Shown here: positions 25,888 to 34,284 of the stretch, in pieces | Numbering within the stretch: the first letter of the stretch is position 1 | How the letters are laid out: every line of letters begins with the position of its first letter | Origin: Pristimantibacillus sp052113225 | GTDB lineage: Bacteria > Bacillota > Bacilli > Paenibacillales > Paenibacillaceae | NCBI RefSeq assembly: GCF_052113225.1 | Contig: NZ_JBFRCT010000003.1 | Coordinates: 310,001 to 374,000 of the forward strand | DNA: 64,000 nucleotides | Direction: 5' to 3' | The notes under the pieces: generated by a model | Seen by the model: only the letters and a program-made list of their open reading frames with translations | What the model was told of the DNA's origin: nothing | The model's database searches: none | Translations under genes and position numbers: made by a program

Positions 25888-26026
25888 TGAAAGCGCCTCC
25901 AATCGAATATGTACTCTACCAATTCAAGTCCTATCGTAGCATAAATGCTAGGAAATGGCTTGTTAAAAAAAGGCAGTTTAATAGTAAGACGTTCAATTGA
26001 TATTCACAATATTTTACAAATTAAAG

Positions 26027-26055
26027 TTGCGCTTTAGAGTAACTATGATTACTAT
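26027..26055 (+). promoter_or_regulatory. possible promoter of the HTH/F1-beta-like gene
   Basis: TTGCGC (26027-26032), 17-nt spacer, TACTAT (26050-26055), 24 nt upstream of the start codon. Weak match to a sigma-A promoter. Confidence 0.35.
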
Positions 26056-26078
26056 ATAGAGTAAGGAGGTGTTAAAAA

Positions 26079-27143
26079 ATGGATGAAGAGTTACAGCTTA
26101 ACGTTCCGTTATTACGTCGTCGTGTTCCCAATCTCACCTCAGCGGCACGGGCAGCTGGTCTAAGAGCAGCAACCGTTTCTAATCTTTGCACAGGGAAGAT
26201 TCCTGTTGGTCGTGCAGAAGTTCGAACGTTGGTCGCTTTAGCAACATTAGCAGGCGCAAGTCTTGATGAACTCATTATTAGAGGGAGCGGGATGAGGATG
26301 ATTGAAACCGGAATTAAGGCGCTGGATTTATTAGCACCGGTCGTGCGCGGCGGAACGGTTGGTTTTGTAGCGAGGCCAAATATGGGGCAGCTTGTCTTAC
26401 TTGCGGAGTTTATGCATCGGCTGAACAAACGTGGATATGCCACAATTTTCTGGGATCCTGGCACGGATGCACCGGGAATTAACCATGTGAAAGAACAATC
26501 TGAATTTGTTCTCTCGTCAAGAGATGATGTGTACAAACAGATCGTAAACCTTCGTGAAGAGAAGGATATTTTGCTTGGCGTTGACCGCAGTACGGTTCTA
26601 TCGGGTGAATTATTGTCTTTAAGAGAAAGCTTGAAGGAAGCAGGGGCAAGACCAATCACAGTTGCATTAGTCGATATGGCATATGAGGCTGCGGATGGAT
26701 CAGCAACAGATGCATATGGCCCGCTAGATACGTTCTTGCGTTTTGATTCAGATTTAATCAGCCGCGGTATTTATCCTGCTATTGATCCTATTGTTTCTAC
26801 CTCAACCATACTGGAAGGCTCTTATCTAGATGCTGTACACCTTATCATACAACAACGTGCAAGGAAGCTGCTCCGGCGTTATCGGGAATTAAGATCGCTT
26901 GTGAGTGTACATGGAATTGAGAAAATAGCGGAATCCGATGTGCAGGTATATAACCGTGGAGAAAGACTGGAATCCTATCTAGCTCAGCCGTTTTTTGTCT
27001 CCGAGCCGTATACGCAGAAGCCTGGAGAGTGGCTGCCGCTCTACGATACGCTGGAGGACGTCAAGCGAATTCTGGATGGCGAATTGGACGATACCGAAGC
27101 TTCGGAGTTGTTTTTCAAAGGACGGCTCGAGGTTAGAAGTTAA
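26079..27143 (+). CDS. HTH domain fused to a degenerate F1-ATPase beta-like domain
   Basis: 354 residues, ATG 26079 with AAGGAGGTG upstream. Residues about 8-68 look like an Xre-type helix-turn-helix (LTSAARAAGLRAATVSNLCTG, then VRTLVALATLAGASLDELI). From residue 75 the protein follows the F1 ATP synthase beta chain: ETGIKALDLLAP (76-87), a P-loop position reading VARPNMGQL instead of GGAGVGKT, EKDILLGVD at the Walker B position (161-169), RGIYPAIDPIVSTSTIL (229-245), EKIAESD where beta has DELSEED, and QPFFVSEPYTQKPGEWLPL (303-321). The N-terminal beta-barrel of F1-beta is replaced by the HTH. Loss of the P-loop Lys and Thr argues against ATP hydrolysis. I infer a DNA-binding regulator built on a dead ATPase scaffold. 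It stands alone, divergent from trpB. Confidence 0.8.
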   Translation: MDEELQLNVPLLRRRVPNLTSAARAAGLRAATVSNLCTGKIPVGRAEVRTLVALATLAGASLDELIIRGSGMRMIETGIKALDLLAPVVRGGTVGFVARPNMGQLVLLAEFMHRLNKRGYATIFWDPGTDAPGINHVKEQSEFVLSSRDDVYKQIVNLREEKDILLGVDRSTVLSGELLSLRESLKEAGARPITVALVDMAYEAADGSATDAYGPLDTFLRFDSDLISRGIYPAIDPIVSTSTILEGSYLDAVHLIIQQRARKLLRRYRELRSLVSVHGIEKIAESDVQVYNRGERLESYLAQPFFVSEPYTQKPGEWLPLYDTLEDVKRILDGELDDTEASELFFKGRLEVRS

Positions 27144-27155
27144 TTAATAGATATA

Positions 27156-27186
27156 AAAGGTTGGACCCTTGGGTTCAACCTTTTTA
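27156..27186 (+). terminator. rho-independent terminator
   Basis: Stem AAAGGTTGGACCC / GGGTTCAACCTTT followed by TTAT, 13 nt after the HTH/F1-beta-like gene. Confidence 0.88.
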
Positions 27187-27554
27187 TGTGCAAGCCGGGA
27201 TACGAACGTCTTAAGCCCCAGAATGTAGACATTTGGCCAAACAGCGCAATACCTGCTGCATACAAGAGAAAACAGCGCGACGAACAGTCCATTTTCCGAG
27301 ACGATTAGACAAAACAGCTTCTCGCCGGATAACTGCAAGTCCCAGTCTCCAAAGGCGAATACAGTGGTTGAGTGAATCGTCTCCTTGAGGAATACGGGGA
27401 ATAACAGATCCAGCTGCATAAATGTCTGCGACAGAAGTACACCAGCAATGATAGGAATTATTGCGGAGGAGGATAACAGGACCTATAATTGTGTGAATAT
27501 GGCAAATCGATGGCGAGGATGTACACATATCCAAGTAATAAAGGAGTGGAACAA
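27187..27554. other. intergenic region with possible gene remnant
   Basis: About 370 bp without a convincing gene. On the minus strand one frame (about 27144-27470) has hydrophobic protein-like stretches (AIIPIIAGVLLSQTFMQLD) but no start codon with an SD, and it runs through the terminator at 27156, so it may be the remnant of a membrane protein gene or chance. Confidence 0.35.
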
Positions 27555-28133
27555 ATGAGCGTATTCAATCCAATTTTACTATCGATACCTGAAAGCTTCG
27601 AAAGTACGAGACTTATTATTCGTGCTCCATTATATGGAGACGGCGCAGCAGTTAATGAGGCGGTTATTGAAAGCAGGGAAGAGCTGTGGCCATGGATGCC
27701 TTGGGCCAAATCAGTTCCTACTATAGAAGAGTCTGAGATTACCATACGCAAATCTCGGCTGGAGTATCTAGAGCGGACAGATTTACGCCTTCTGCTTATT
27801 CATAAAGAAACGGGACAGCTTGTTGGCAGCAGCGGCCTTCACCGGATGGATTGGCAGGCGCGTTCATTCGAGATTGGCTATTGGGCACGAACGTCTTATG
27901 CAGGACAAGGCTACATAAAGGAAGCGGTTGACGCGATTACGAGTTTCGCTATTCAAGTTCTGGGGGCGAACCGAATTCAAATTAAATGTGATTCCCGCAA
28001 TCAGCAGAGCGCCAAAGTGGCTGAACGGGCAGGCTTTACGCTGGAAGGTATTCTGAGAAATGACAAATGCGCAAATGACGGCTCGCTGAGGGATACGATG
28101 ATTTTTGCGAAGGTTCGGGGAGCGGAGTTTTGA
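27555..28133 (+). CDS. GNAT acetyltransferase, RimJ/RimL-like
   Basis: 192 residues from ATG 27555, which has AAAGGAGTGG at good spacing; the frame is open further upstream without an SD. Resembles ribosomal-protein serine/alanine acetyltransferases: FESTRLIIRAPLYGDG, MPWAKSVPTIEESE, FEIGYWARTSYAGQGYIKEA (the acetyl-CoA-binding Q/RxxGxG/A region as GQGYIKEA) and RIQIKCDSRNQQSAKVAERA with LEGILRND. The acceptor is probably an N-terminal or small-molecule amine; not predictable further. Confidence 0.9.
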   Translation: MSVFNPILLSIPESFESTRLIIRAPLYGDGAAVNEAVIESREELWPWMPWAKSVPTIEESEITIRKSRLEYLERTDLRLLLIHKETGQLVGSSGLHRMDWQARSFEIGYWARTSYAGQGYIKEAVDAITSFAIQVLGANRIQIKCDSRNQQSAKVAERAGFTLEGILRNDKCANDGSLRDTMIFAKVRGAEF

Positions 28134-28221
28134 ATATTGAGGATATAGTTTAATGGATATATTTCCCTCTATGATTAGCGGTTTTCTCATGCTATAAATC
28201 AGATTTGAGGGGATAGGTCTA

Positions 28222-28662
28222 ATGCTATTAAAAATGTATCTTGTTTTTACAATAATCTGCCTTCTATACTTCAGAATCAGAAAGGTTAAGACAGCTGAAC
28301 AAGCCTTGATGAGAGCGCTAACCTGGGTTAAGCTGTATCGGAAAGATAAGGCGCTCGCGTATCTCATTAAATCAGTAGATCTAATGAAAGATGATAAGGA
28401 AAAAGCCAGCTTGTTTAAAATGATTGGCATGAGATATTACCGAAAGAAAGAGTATAGCAAGGCGGTACATTATTTTAATCAATCATTCGAAATCGCATTG
28501 CTGTTAAAATTCTATTATAATTCGGAACTGCATCATGTTCTTATGGCTTATTTGCATCTTAATCAAAAAGATCGGGCAAAAGAGCTATACTACAATTTTC
28601 TCGAACGATGTACTTATGATAAGAAGTTCAATAAATTGAAGAAGCTCGAGGGTTATTTTTAA
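28222..28662 (+). CDS. small TPR-like protein with N-terminal membrane segment
   Basis: 146 residues. A hydrophobic segment (LKMYLVFTIICLLYF, residues 3-17) is followed by helical repeats resembling tetratricopeptide motifs (AEQALMRALTWVKLYRKDKAL, GMRYYRKKEYSKAVHYFNQSF, HHVLMAYLHLNQKDRAKELYY). Very basic and lower in GC than its neighbours. The SD is GAGGGG at about 28206. Probably a membrane-tethered protein-interaction module; function unknown. Confidence 0.7.
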   Translation: MLLKMYLVFTIICLLYFRIRKVKTAEQALMRALTWVKLYRKDKALAYLIKSVDLMKDDKEKASLFKMIGMRYYRKKEYSKAVHYFNQSFEIALLLKFYYNSELHHVLMAYLHLNQKDRAKELYYNFLERCTYDKKFNKLKKLEGYF

Positions 28663-28691
28663 AACTAACCAACAAAGCACATAAACACAGC

Positions 28692-28736
28692 GGTGGACAT
28701 AGTCCATCCGAAGCAGCCGAGAGGCTGCTTTTTCCA
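28692..28736 (+). terminator. tandem hairpins with terminator
   Basis: First hairpin GGTGGACA/TGTCC-like (GGTGGACATAGTCCATCC), then stem AAGCAGCC-GAGA-GGCTGCTT followed by TTTCC. Ends the TPR-protein transcript. Confidence 0.85.
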
Positions 28737-28818
28737 TTAGCAGTCAATAAATGCGTCCAATGGCCTAGAAACAAAATGATATAATACCTCTAGTATATTC
28801 GACTCTAGAGAGGATTGA

Positions 28819-31800
28819 ATGCCATCTATGAAAGGCTCGTTAAGGAAAATATTCTATCTGTCATTATGCAGCACCCTGTTGTTATCAAGTGGTTTTACCG
28901 TACATAGTAAGACCGCCTCAGCGGCTGCGACAACCGTGCAATTTACTGCAGATGACCCTGTACGATGGGCAGATGGAATAGCCGAAGATGGTGACGGCGG
29001 TTCAGTGAATCTGCCAGGCATTGATTTGGAAATCTATAATATTAGCAATGTGAATGGGACACCGATGTCAGAGGCATTGATTTATGGCAGTTCCCAATCC
29101 TTTTATGCATTATCTAGTTTCGATGAGGCCCTCTCAATTGGGGATGGGTGGAAAGGGATGGAGATCCGTGAGAAAAGCGGAAATTCATTCGATATTAATG
29201 GCTTTTTCTATACGAACTATGGTGAAACAGATGAAGAAAATCCATTAGACCTAACGGTAGATGGCTACAATGACGATACACTTGTCGCCTCATCTACCTT
29301 TAAAGCAGAAGACATGGTTGATTATTTCCTGTCCAAGCAAGTAATGCTTGATTCCAGCTTCGACAATGTAGATGAAGTACGCATCTATTCGTCTCATAAC
29401 AGCTGGCATGGTATTAATCAAATTCAATTAAATGTTCCAACGGCAGCTGCGCCTGCTGCCACGCCTGCTAGTAATACGACGGTTAATCGGAATGACAGTG
29501 TGACACTGACATCTGCGACGCCTGGTGCGACCATTTATTACACAACCAATGGTTCTCAGCCGACAACAAGCAGTAATAGCGGTGGAAGCGGGACGAGCAG
29601 TGCAGCTGTTGGCATTACTGGTACTCCCGGCTCGACTGTAACGGTAAGAGCGATTGCGGTCAAAGCAGGGATGGCAGATAGCGCAGAGGCGATGTTTATT
29701 TATCCAGTTCTCAATCATGTCCCAACAGCAACGAATGCAACGTTCTCTACCCCAGTAAATACGGCATTTAATGGAGCGGTAAGCGGAGCGGACGAAGATA
29801 CAGGTACGACACTGACATACGGATTAGTTACAGGACCTGCTAATGGCACACTCATCCTTTACTCAGATGGAAGATTTACCTATACACCTACCTCTAATTT
29901 TACCGGTACAAATAGTTTTAATTTTATCGCAAATGACGGTATCGCTAATTCAGCTGCAGCAACCGTTACGATTAATGTAATGCCTCCCAATCAAGCGCCT
30001 ACGGCAACTCCAGCAAGTGAAACGATAAATGAAGATGCCCTATTAAACGGCAGAGTTAATGGTTCGGATCCAGACGGAGATTCCTTAACATTTGAAGCAG
30101 CAACAGGTCCTGCGCATGGTTCGATTGAGTTTAATACGAATGGGACTTACACCTACTCCCCTGAACCGAATTATTATGGAAATGACAGCTTCACCTTCAA
30201 GGCCAATGATGGTAAGTCGTTATCTGCTGCTGCTACTGTTTCTATTACGGTGAACGCAGTAAATGATGTGCCATGGGGTCTTCCTCAAGTTTTTTCCACC
30301 TTTGAAAATATTACTTTGTATGAAACGCTTAAAGGGTTTGATCTGGATACGGGAACGATATTAACTTATGCGAGGGTAGCAGCCCCCGTCCATGGTTTGC
30401 TTTCTATTAATAGCATGACAGGAGATTACTCTTATATACCTAATCCTGGATACAGCGGTACGGACAGCTTCTCGTATGTTGTAAATGACGGAATCGTCGA
30501 CTCTCCACCTGCCGTTATTACGATTACGGTCAATGCCGTAAATGATGCTCCTGCAGCCAATACAGCAAGCGTGTCTCTTGATGAGGACACGGTATGGAAC
30601 GGTACATTAAGCGGTACAGATCAGGATGAAGATGCTTTAACGTTTATTAAGACATCAGATCCTGATCATGGTACGGTGACGATTGATTCGGCGACAGGAG
30701 CGTATACCTATACACCTGAAGCGAACTATAACGGTCCGGATAGCTTCACCTTCAAGGTAAGCGACGCTTCATTATCATCAGCACCAGCTGCAGTAGGAAT
30801 AACGGTAAATCCGGTGAATGATACGCCTGTTGCCTTATCTGACACGGTGACGACTGATGAAGATACAGCATATACGGGAACCTTAACGGTTACGGATCCC
30901 GATGCTGGTGAGGTATTTGCCTTTAGCAAAGGTTCCGAGCCGTCCCACGGTACACTAAGTCTTAATACTGCAACAGGTGAATACACCTATACACCTGAGT
31001 CAAACTATAACGGTTCAGACAGCTTCACTTATACGGTCAGTGATACAGCAAGCACATCTGTGGCTGCAACGGTTATGATTACGGTCGCTCCGGTAAACGA
31101 TGTGCCAATAGCAACCGCAGCAAGCGTAACAACAAAGAAGGGTACAGCAGTAACGGGAACGTTAAGCGGTACAGATGTGGATACAGGAACAACGCTGAAT
31201 TTTGCCAAAGTAACAGATCCTGTCCATGGCACGGTAACGATAGATGCTGCGACAGGAGCTTACACGTATACGCCAGCTGNTGGTTATACCGGTACGGACA
31301 GCTTTACCTTCACGGTGAGTGACGGTATGCTGACGTCAACAGCTGCTGCATTTAGTCTTACAATCGAATCGTTACCTGTGAGCGGCGGAGGAAACTCTTC
31401 TTCTTCTGGATTTATGATTTATATTAACGGCGTAGCCGTATCAGCTGGAACAGCAACACAAACCGTCGTGAATGGCCAGAAAGTAACGACAGTTGCGATG
31501 GATCAGAAGCTGATTGAAGCGAAGCTGGAAGCAGAGGGCAAGCATGCAGTCATTACGATTGTAGGAGATCTGAAGTCGGATATCTTTATTGCAGAACTGA
31601 ATGGCGAGATACTAAGCCTAATGGAAGAGCAGCAAGCAACCTTTGAGGTGAAGACGAGTGCTGTAACCTATACGATTCCTGCTGAGCAGATTAACATCGA
31701 CGCAATCGCTAAGCAGTTAGGCGTATCGACAGATGAGCTCAAAGGGATCGGGGTTCAGCTAGAAGTTGGAGCACCAACGGCAGACATGCTTCAGATTGTG

Positions 31801-32658
31801 GAGGACGCTTCAAAAGCCGGCCATTTCGAAGTGGTTGTTCCGCCGGTAACGTTCCAAGTGACAGCGCATTATGGTAATGCTAAAGTCGAAGTAAATAAAT
31901 TCAGAGCTTATGTAGAAAGAACGATTGCTATCCCTAATACGGTGGATTCAAATCATATAACAACAGGTATCGTTATTGAACCAGATGGTACAGTCCGTCA
32001 TGTGCCAACGAAGGTGGTACAAATTGGCGGCAAGTACTACGCGATAGTGAACAGCTTGACGAATAGCACCTATGCGCTGATCTCGTATTCAACAACATTT
32101 ACAGACATGTCAAACCACTGGGCTGAAAAAGCAGTAAACGACATGGGCTCACGTTTTATCATTAATGGAATTGGTAATGACTTGTTTAATCCGGATAAAG
32201 ACATTACGCGGGCGGAATTTGTAGCTATTGTTGTCCGTGCACTAGGCCTTCAATTGGTTGAAGGTGATTCTATTTATTCGGATGTCTCAGCTAAGGACTG
32301 GTATAGCCGTGCTGTATCTACGGCTGTTTCATACCAGCTCATTAATGGCTTCGAAGACGGTACCTTCCGTCCATTAGATAAAGTGACTCGTGAACAAGCC
32401 ATGACGATTATAGCAAAAGCGATGAAGCTTACGGTTCTTCAATCCGGTACAGCTGGTAAGAAAGCAGATGAATTACTTCGTCCATTCACAGATGTGAAAG
32501 AGGTATCCAGCTGGGCCATTCAAGGCGCTGCAGAATGCCTGGAGTCAGGCATTATCACAGGCAGACAAGCAGCAATACTCGCACCTAAAGCAAACATGAC
32601 TAGAGCCGAGGTTGCTACAATTATTCAACGACTTCTTGAAAAGTCAGAACTTATTTAA
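28819..32658 (+). CDS. large secreted SLH protein with tandem cadherin-like repeats
   Basis: 1279 residues, signal peptide (LRKIFYLSLCSTLLLSSGF, cleavage near ASAAA). Order: an uncharacterised beta-rich N-terminal domain (about 35-210), a chitobiase/hexosaminidase C-terminal-like domain (about 215-300, GATIYYTTNGSQPTTSS), then six tandem repeats of about 90 residues (about 300-850) of the VCBS/cadherin-like (Big_9/17) type with the recurring pattern ED-GxLxGxDxD, HGTxTIDxxTGxYTYTP and DSFTFxVxDG ending in ITVxxVND. A further domain (about 870-1090) and three SLH motifs (about 1095-1270) anchor it to the wall. Repeat Asp and Asn residues suggest Ca binding. One codon contains the undetermined base n at 31280. 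The SD AGAGAGGA precedes ATG 28819. Likely a surface adhesin or polysaccharide-binding protein. Confidence 0.88.
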   Translation: MPSMKGSLRKIFYLSLCSTLLLSSGFTVHSKTASAAATTVQFTADDPVRWADGIAEDGDGGSVNLPGIDLEIYNISNVNGTPMSEALIYGSSQSFYALSSFDEALSIGDGWKGMEIREKSGNSFDINGFFYTNYGETDEENPLDLTVDGYNDDTLVASSTFKAEDMVDYFLSKQVMLDSSFDNVDEVRIYSSHNSWHGINQIQLNVPTAAAPAATPASNTTVNRNDSVTLTSATPGATIYYTTNGSQPTTSSNSGGSGTSSAAVGITGTPGSTVTVRAIAVKAGMADSAEAMFIYPVLNHVPTATNATFSTPVNTAFNGAVSGADEDTGTTLTYGLVTGPANGTLILYSDGRFTYTPTSNFTGTNSFNFIANDGIANSAAATVTINVMPPNQAPTATPASETINEDALLNGRVNGSDPDGDSLTFEAATGPAHGSIEFNTNGTYTYSPEPNYYGNDSFTFKANDGKSLSAAATVSITVNAVNDVPWGLPQVFSTFENITLYETLKGFDLDTGTILTYARVAAPVHGLLSINSMTGDYSYIPNPGYSGTDSFSYVVNDGIVDSPPAVITITVNAVNDAPAANTASVSLDEDTVWNGTLSGTDQDEDALTFIKTSDPDHGTVTIDSATGAYTYTPEANYNGPDSFTFKVSDASLSSAPAAVGITVNPVNDTPVALSDTVTTDEDTAYTGTLTVTDPDAGEVFAFSKGSEPSHGTLSLNTATGEYTYTPESNYNGSDSFTYTVSDTASTSVAATVMITVAPVNDVPIATAASVTTKKGTAVTGTLSGTDVDTGTTLNFAKVTDPVHGTVTIDAATGAYTYTPAXGYTGTDSFTFTVSDGMLTSTAAAFSLTIESLPVSGGGNSSSSGFMIYINGVAVSAGTATQTVVNGQKVTTVAMDQKLIEAKLEAEGKHAVITIVGDLKSDIFIAELNGEILSLMEEQQATFEVKTSAVTYTIPAEQINIDAIAKQLGVSTDELKGIGVQLEVGAPTADMLQIVEDASKAGHFEVVVPPVTFQVTAHYGNAKVEVNKFRAYVERTIAIPNTVDSNHITTGIVIEPDGTVRHVPTKVVQIGGKYYAIVNSLTNSTYALISYSTTFTDMSNHWAEKAVNDMGSRFIINGIGNDLFNPDKDITRAEFVAIVVRALGLQLVEGDSIYSDVSAKDWYSRAVSTAVSYQLINGFEDGTFRPLDKVTREQAMTIIAKAMKLTVLQSGTAGKKADELLRPFTDVKEVSSWAIQGAAECLESGIITGRQAAILAPKANMTRAEVATIIQRLLEKSELI
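29720..31370 (+). repeat. coding tandem repeats (cadherin-like modules)
   Basis: Six diverged units of roughly 270-285 bp inside the SLH protein gene, best conserved between about 30540 and 31370, where phrases such as ACACCTGAA...AACTATAACGG and GACAGCTTCAC recur. Such arrays are prone to recombination and assembly collapse. Confidence 0.75.
31280..31280. other. undetermined base
   Basis: The sequence contains n at this position, in a GNT codon of the last cadherin-like repeat. Confidence 0.99.
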
Positions 32659-32660
32659 TA

Positions 32661-32710
32661 CAAGACAGCGGCAGTCCAGGACGTCAAGTCCTGAACTGCC
32701 GCTGTTTTTA
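32661..32710. terminator. bidirectional terminator
   Basis: Stem ACAGCGGCAGT-CCAGGAC / GTCCTG-AACTGCCGCTGT followed by TTTTTA on the plus strand. It overlaps the last codon of the convergent FAD oxidase gene (stop at 32708-32710); on the minus strand the run is CTTGTATT. Confidence 0.9.
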
Positions 32711-34051
32711 TTTTGCAGGGGGAATACTTTGCGGGTTGTTAAATACATTCTGCGGATCATACTTCGCTTTTACCCTGCGCAGTCTAGGATAGTTCTTCCC
32801 ATAGTAGACCGGACCGGAGCATTTGATGCCCTGGTCAGGCACATTGATATACGATCCTACGATATAAGGCTGCAGCTTCTTGCGTGTATTGCGAGCTAAG
32901 GCGATATTTCTCGCAGCATGAGATGGTTTAACCCATGAGCTGTTCCATTCCACATAGAACTTCGCATTACGCCAATAGAATGCGGTAGCTCTAGGGGCAA
33001 GTTTGCTTACAGCTCCACCCCAGTTGAGGAAGTAGAACCCGGCTGGAGTTCCTTCTTCAGCCTTCTCCAAGAACTTACGCATAGGTTTAAAGGCCTTATC
33101 AGGGAATGGATGATATCCAAAACCGCTTGAGAATTGGTTGCTGTACTTTTGAGTAAGTACAGGGTCAGGAGCAAGTAGGAACTTAGTAGCTTCAAGATAA
33201 GGGAGATGCTTGATTGTACTCGTAGGTGTTCCAACGCTTAAAATAGGCTGCAAAAAGCGAAGGGCATCGGTTTTAGATCCCAGGAACAGCCCAAGCATGC
33301 TTACATTGCCGCCTTTTTTTGGACCGACGGTTAACTCGCTGCCAAGTTTGGTGCTGGTGCCAGGAGCCCACCTTTGCCATTTCTTGACGACTGCTTCGAA
33401 CTGGTTCCATGGCCAGGTAACGCTGAATACGGTAGCCTTGGCTGGAGCACGCAGCACTTTGAATTTATATTTGGTATATACGCCAAAGTTGCCGCCGCCT
33501 CCCCCGCGGGTAGCCCATAGTAGATCGGAGTTGCGTTTTTTGCTCGCGCGAATCACTCGGCCCTTCGCATCAACCATTTCCACCGCAATAAGATTATCGC
33601 AGATTAGACCAGTCGTCCGTTGCAGCGGACCGATGCCCCCGCCAGTTGTGATGCCGCCGATCCCAACAGACGGACTGTCGCCAAAGGGAGCTATAAACCC
33701 TTGCCGCGCAAGCGTATCAACGATTCTGCCTACTCGATTGCCTGATTCTACCACTGCGGTTCTGCATTTTTTATTCAACGTAATTTTCTTCATTTCGCTG
33801 ACATCGATGACGATGCCTCCGTTAACCTGTGAAAGATTAGTCTCCAGAGCATGTCTTCCGCTTCTTGGCCGGATAGGAACATTATTCTTGCGAGCCCATT
33901 TGATGGCGTTTGCTACGTCTTGTGTTCTTTGGGCAAAAACAAATACTTTTGGGAATCTGTCTGTATGAGGATCCCAGTTTTTACGAGCTGCATTATAACC
34001 TGGATCTCCTTTAAAAATCACTCGCCCGGTAAGCCCCGTCTTTGATTTCAC
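32708..34051 (-). CDS. FAD-linked oxidoreductase, berberine-bridge-enzyme-like
   Basis: 447 residues with an N-terminal FAD_binding_4 (PCMH) domain and a C-terminal BBE motif (VKAKYDPQNVFNNPQSIPP). The histidine in PRSGRHALETN is at the position that forms the covalent histidyl-FAD bond; the second, cysteinyl attachment found in bicovalent members is not seen (VGIGGITTGGGIGPLQRTTG), so the flavin is probably bound once. It has no signal peptide. Homologues oxidise sugars, alcohols or alkaloid-like compounds with O2. Monocistronic; substrate unknown. Confidence 0.88.
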   Translation of the reverse strand: MKSKTGLTGRVIFKGDPGYNAARKNWDPHTDRFPKVFVFAQRTQDVANAIKWARKNNVPIRPRSGRHALETNLSQVNGGIVIDVSEMKKITLNKKCRTAVVESGNRVGRIVDTLARQGFIAPFGDSPSVGIGGITTGGGIGPLQRTTGLICDNLIAVEMVDAKGRVIRASKKRNSDLLWATRGGGGGNFGVYTKYKFKVLRAPAKATVFSVTWPWNQFEAVVKKWQRWAPGTSTKLGSELTVGPKKGGNVSMLGLFLGSKTDALRFLQPILSVGTPTSTIKHLPYLEATKFLLAPDPVLTQKYSNQFSSGFGYHPFPDKAFKPMRKFLEKAEEGTPAGFYFLNWGGAVSKLAPRATAFYWRNAKFYVEWNSSWVKPSHAARNIALARNTRKKLQPYIVGSYINVPDQGIKCSGPVYYGKNYPRLRRVKAKYDPQNVFNNPQSIPPAK

Positions 34052-34284
34052 GTGTCCATCTCCCTATAAGTAAATGACAATAATTTGAGATTAGGCAGGT
34101 ACCGTATAGCGTATGAGGGAGATTAGCGGATGGTATAGGCAAAAGTAACGAAGATGTTTAAAAAATCATTCTAATACATGGACACCCTCCGGTATCCTAA
34201 TGAAAGTAGTTCGTTACAATCATACTCACATGAAGAAAAATATGGTAACATACTCGGATAATCATAGATAAGATAGGAGTAATT

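Noticed and set aside
26079..27143. true atpD (functional ATP synthase beta)
   Set aside because: P-loop Lys/Thr are lost, the N-terminal barrel is absent, and no other atp genes are present.
27211..27534. 107-codon minus-strand frame
   Set aside because: Cys/His-rich, unnatural composition, no SD; overlaps another frame of equal weakness. At best a gene remnant.
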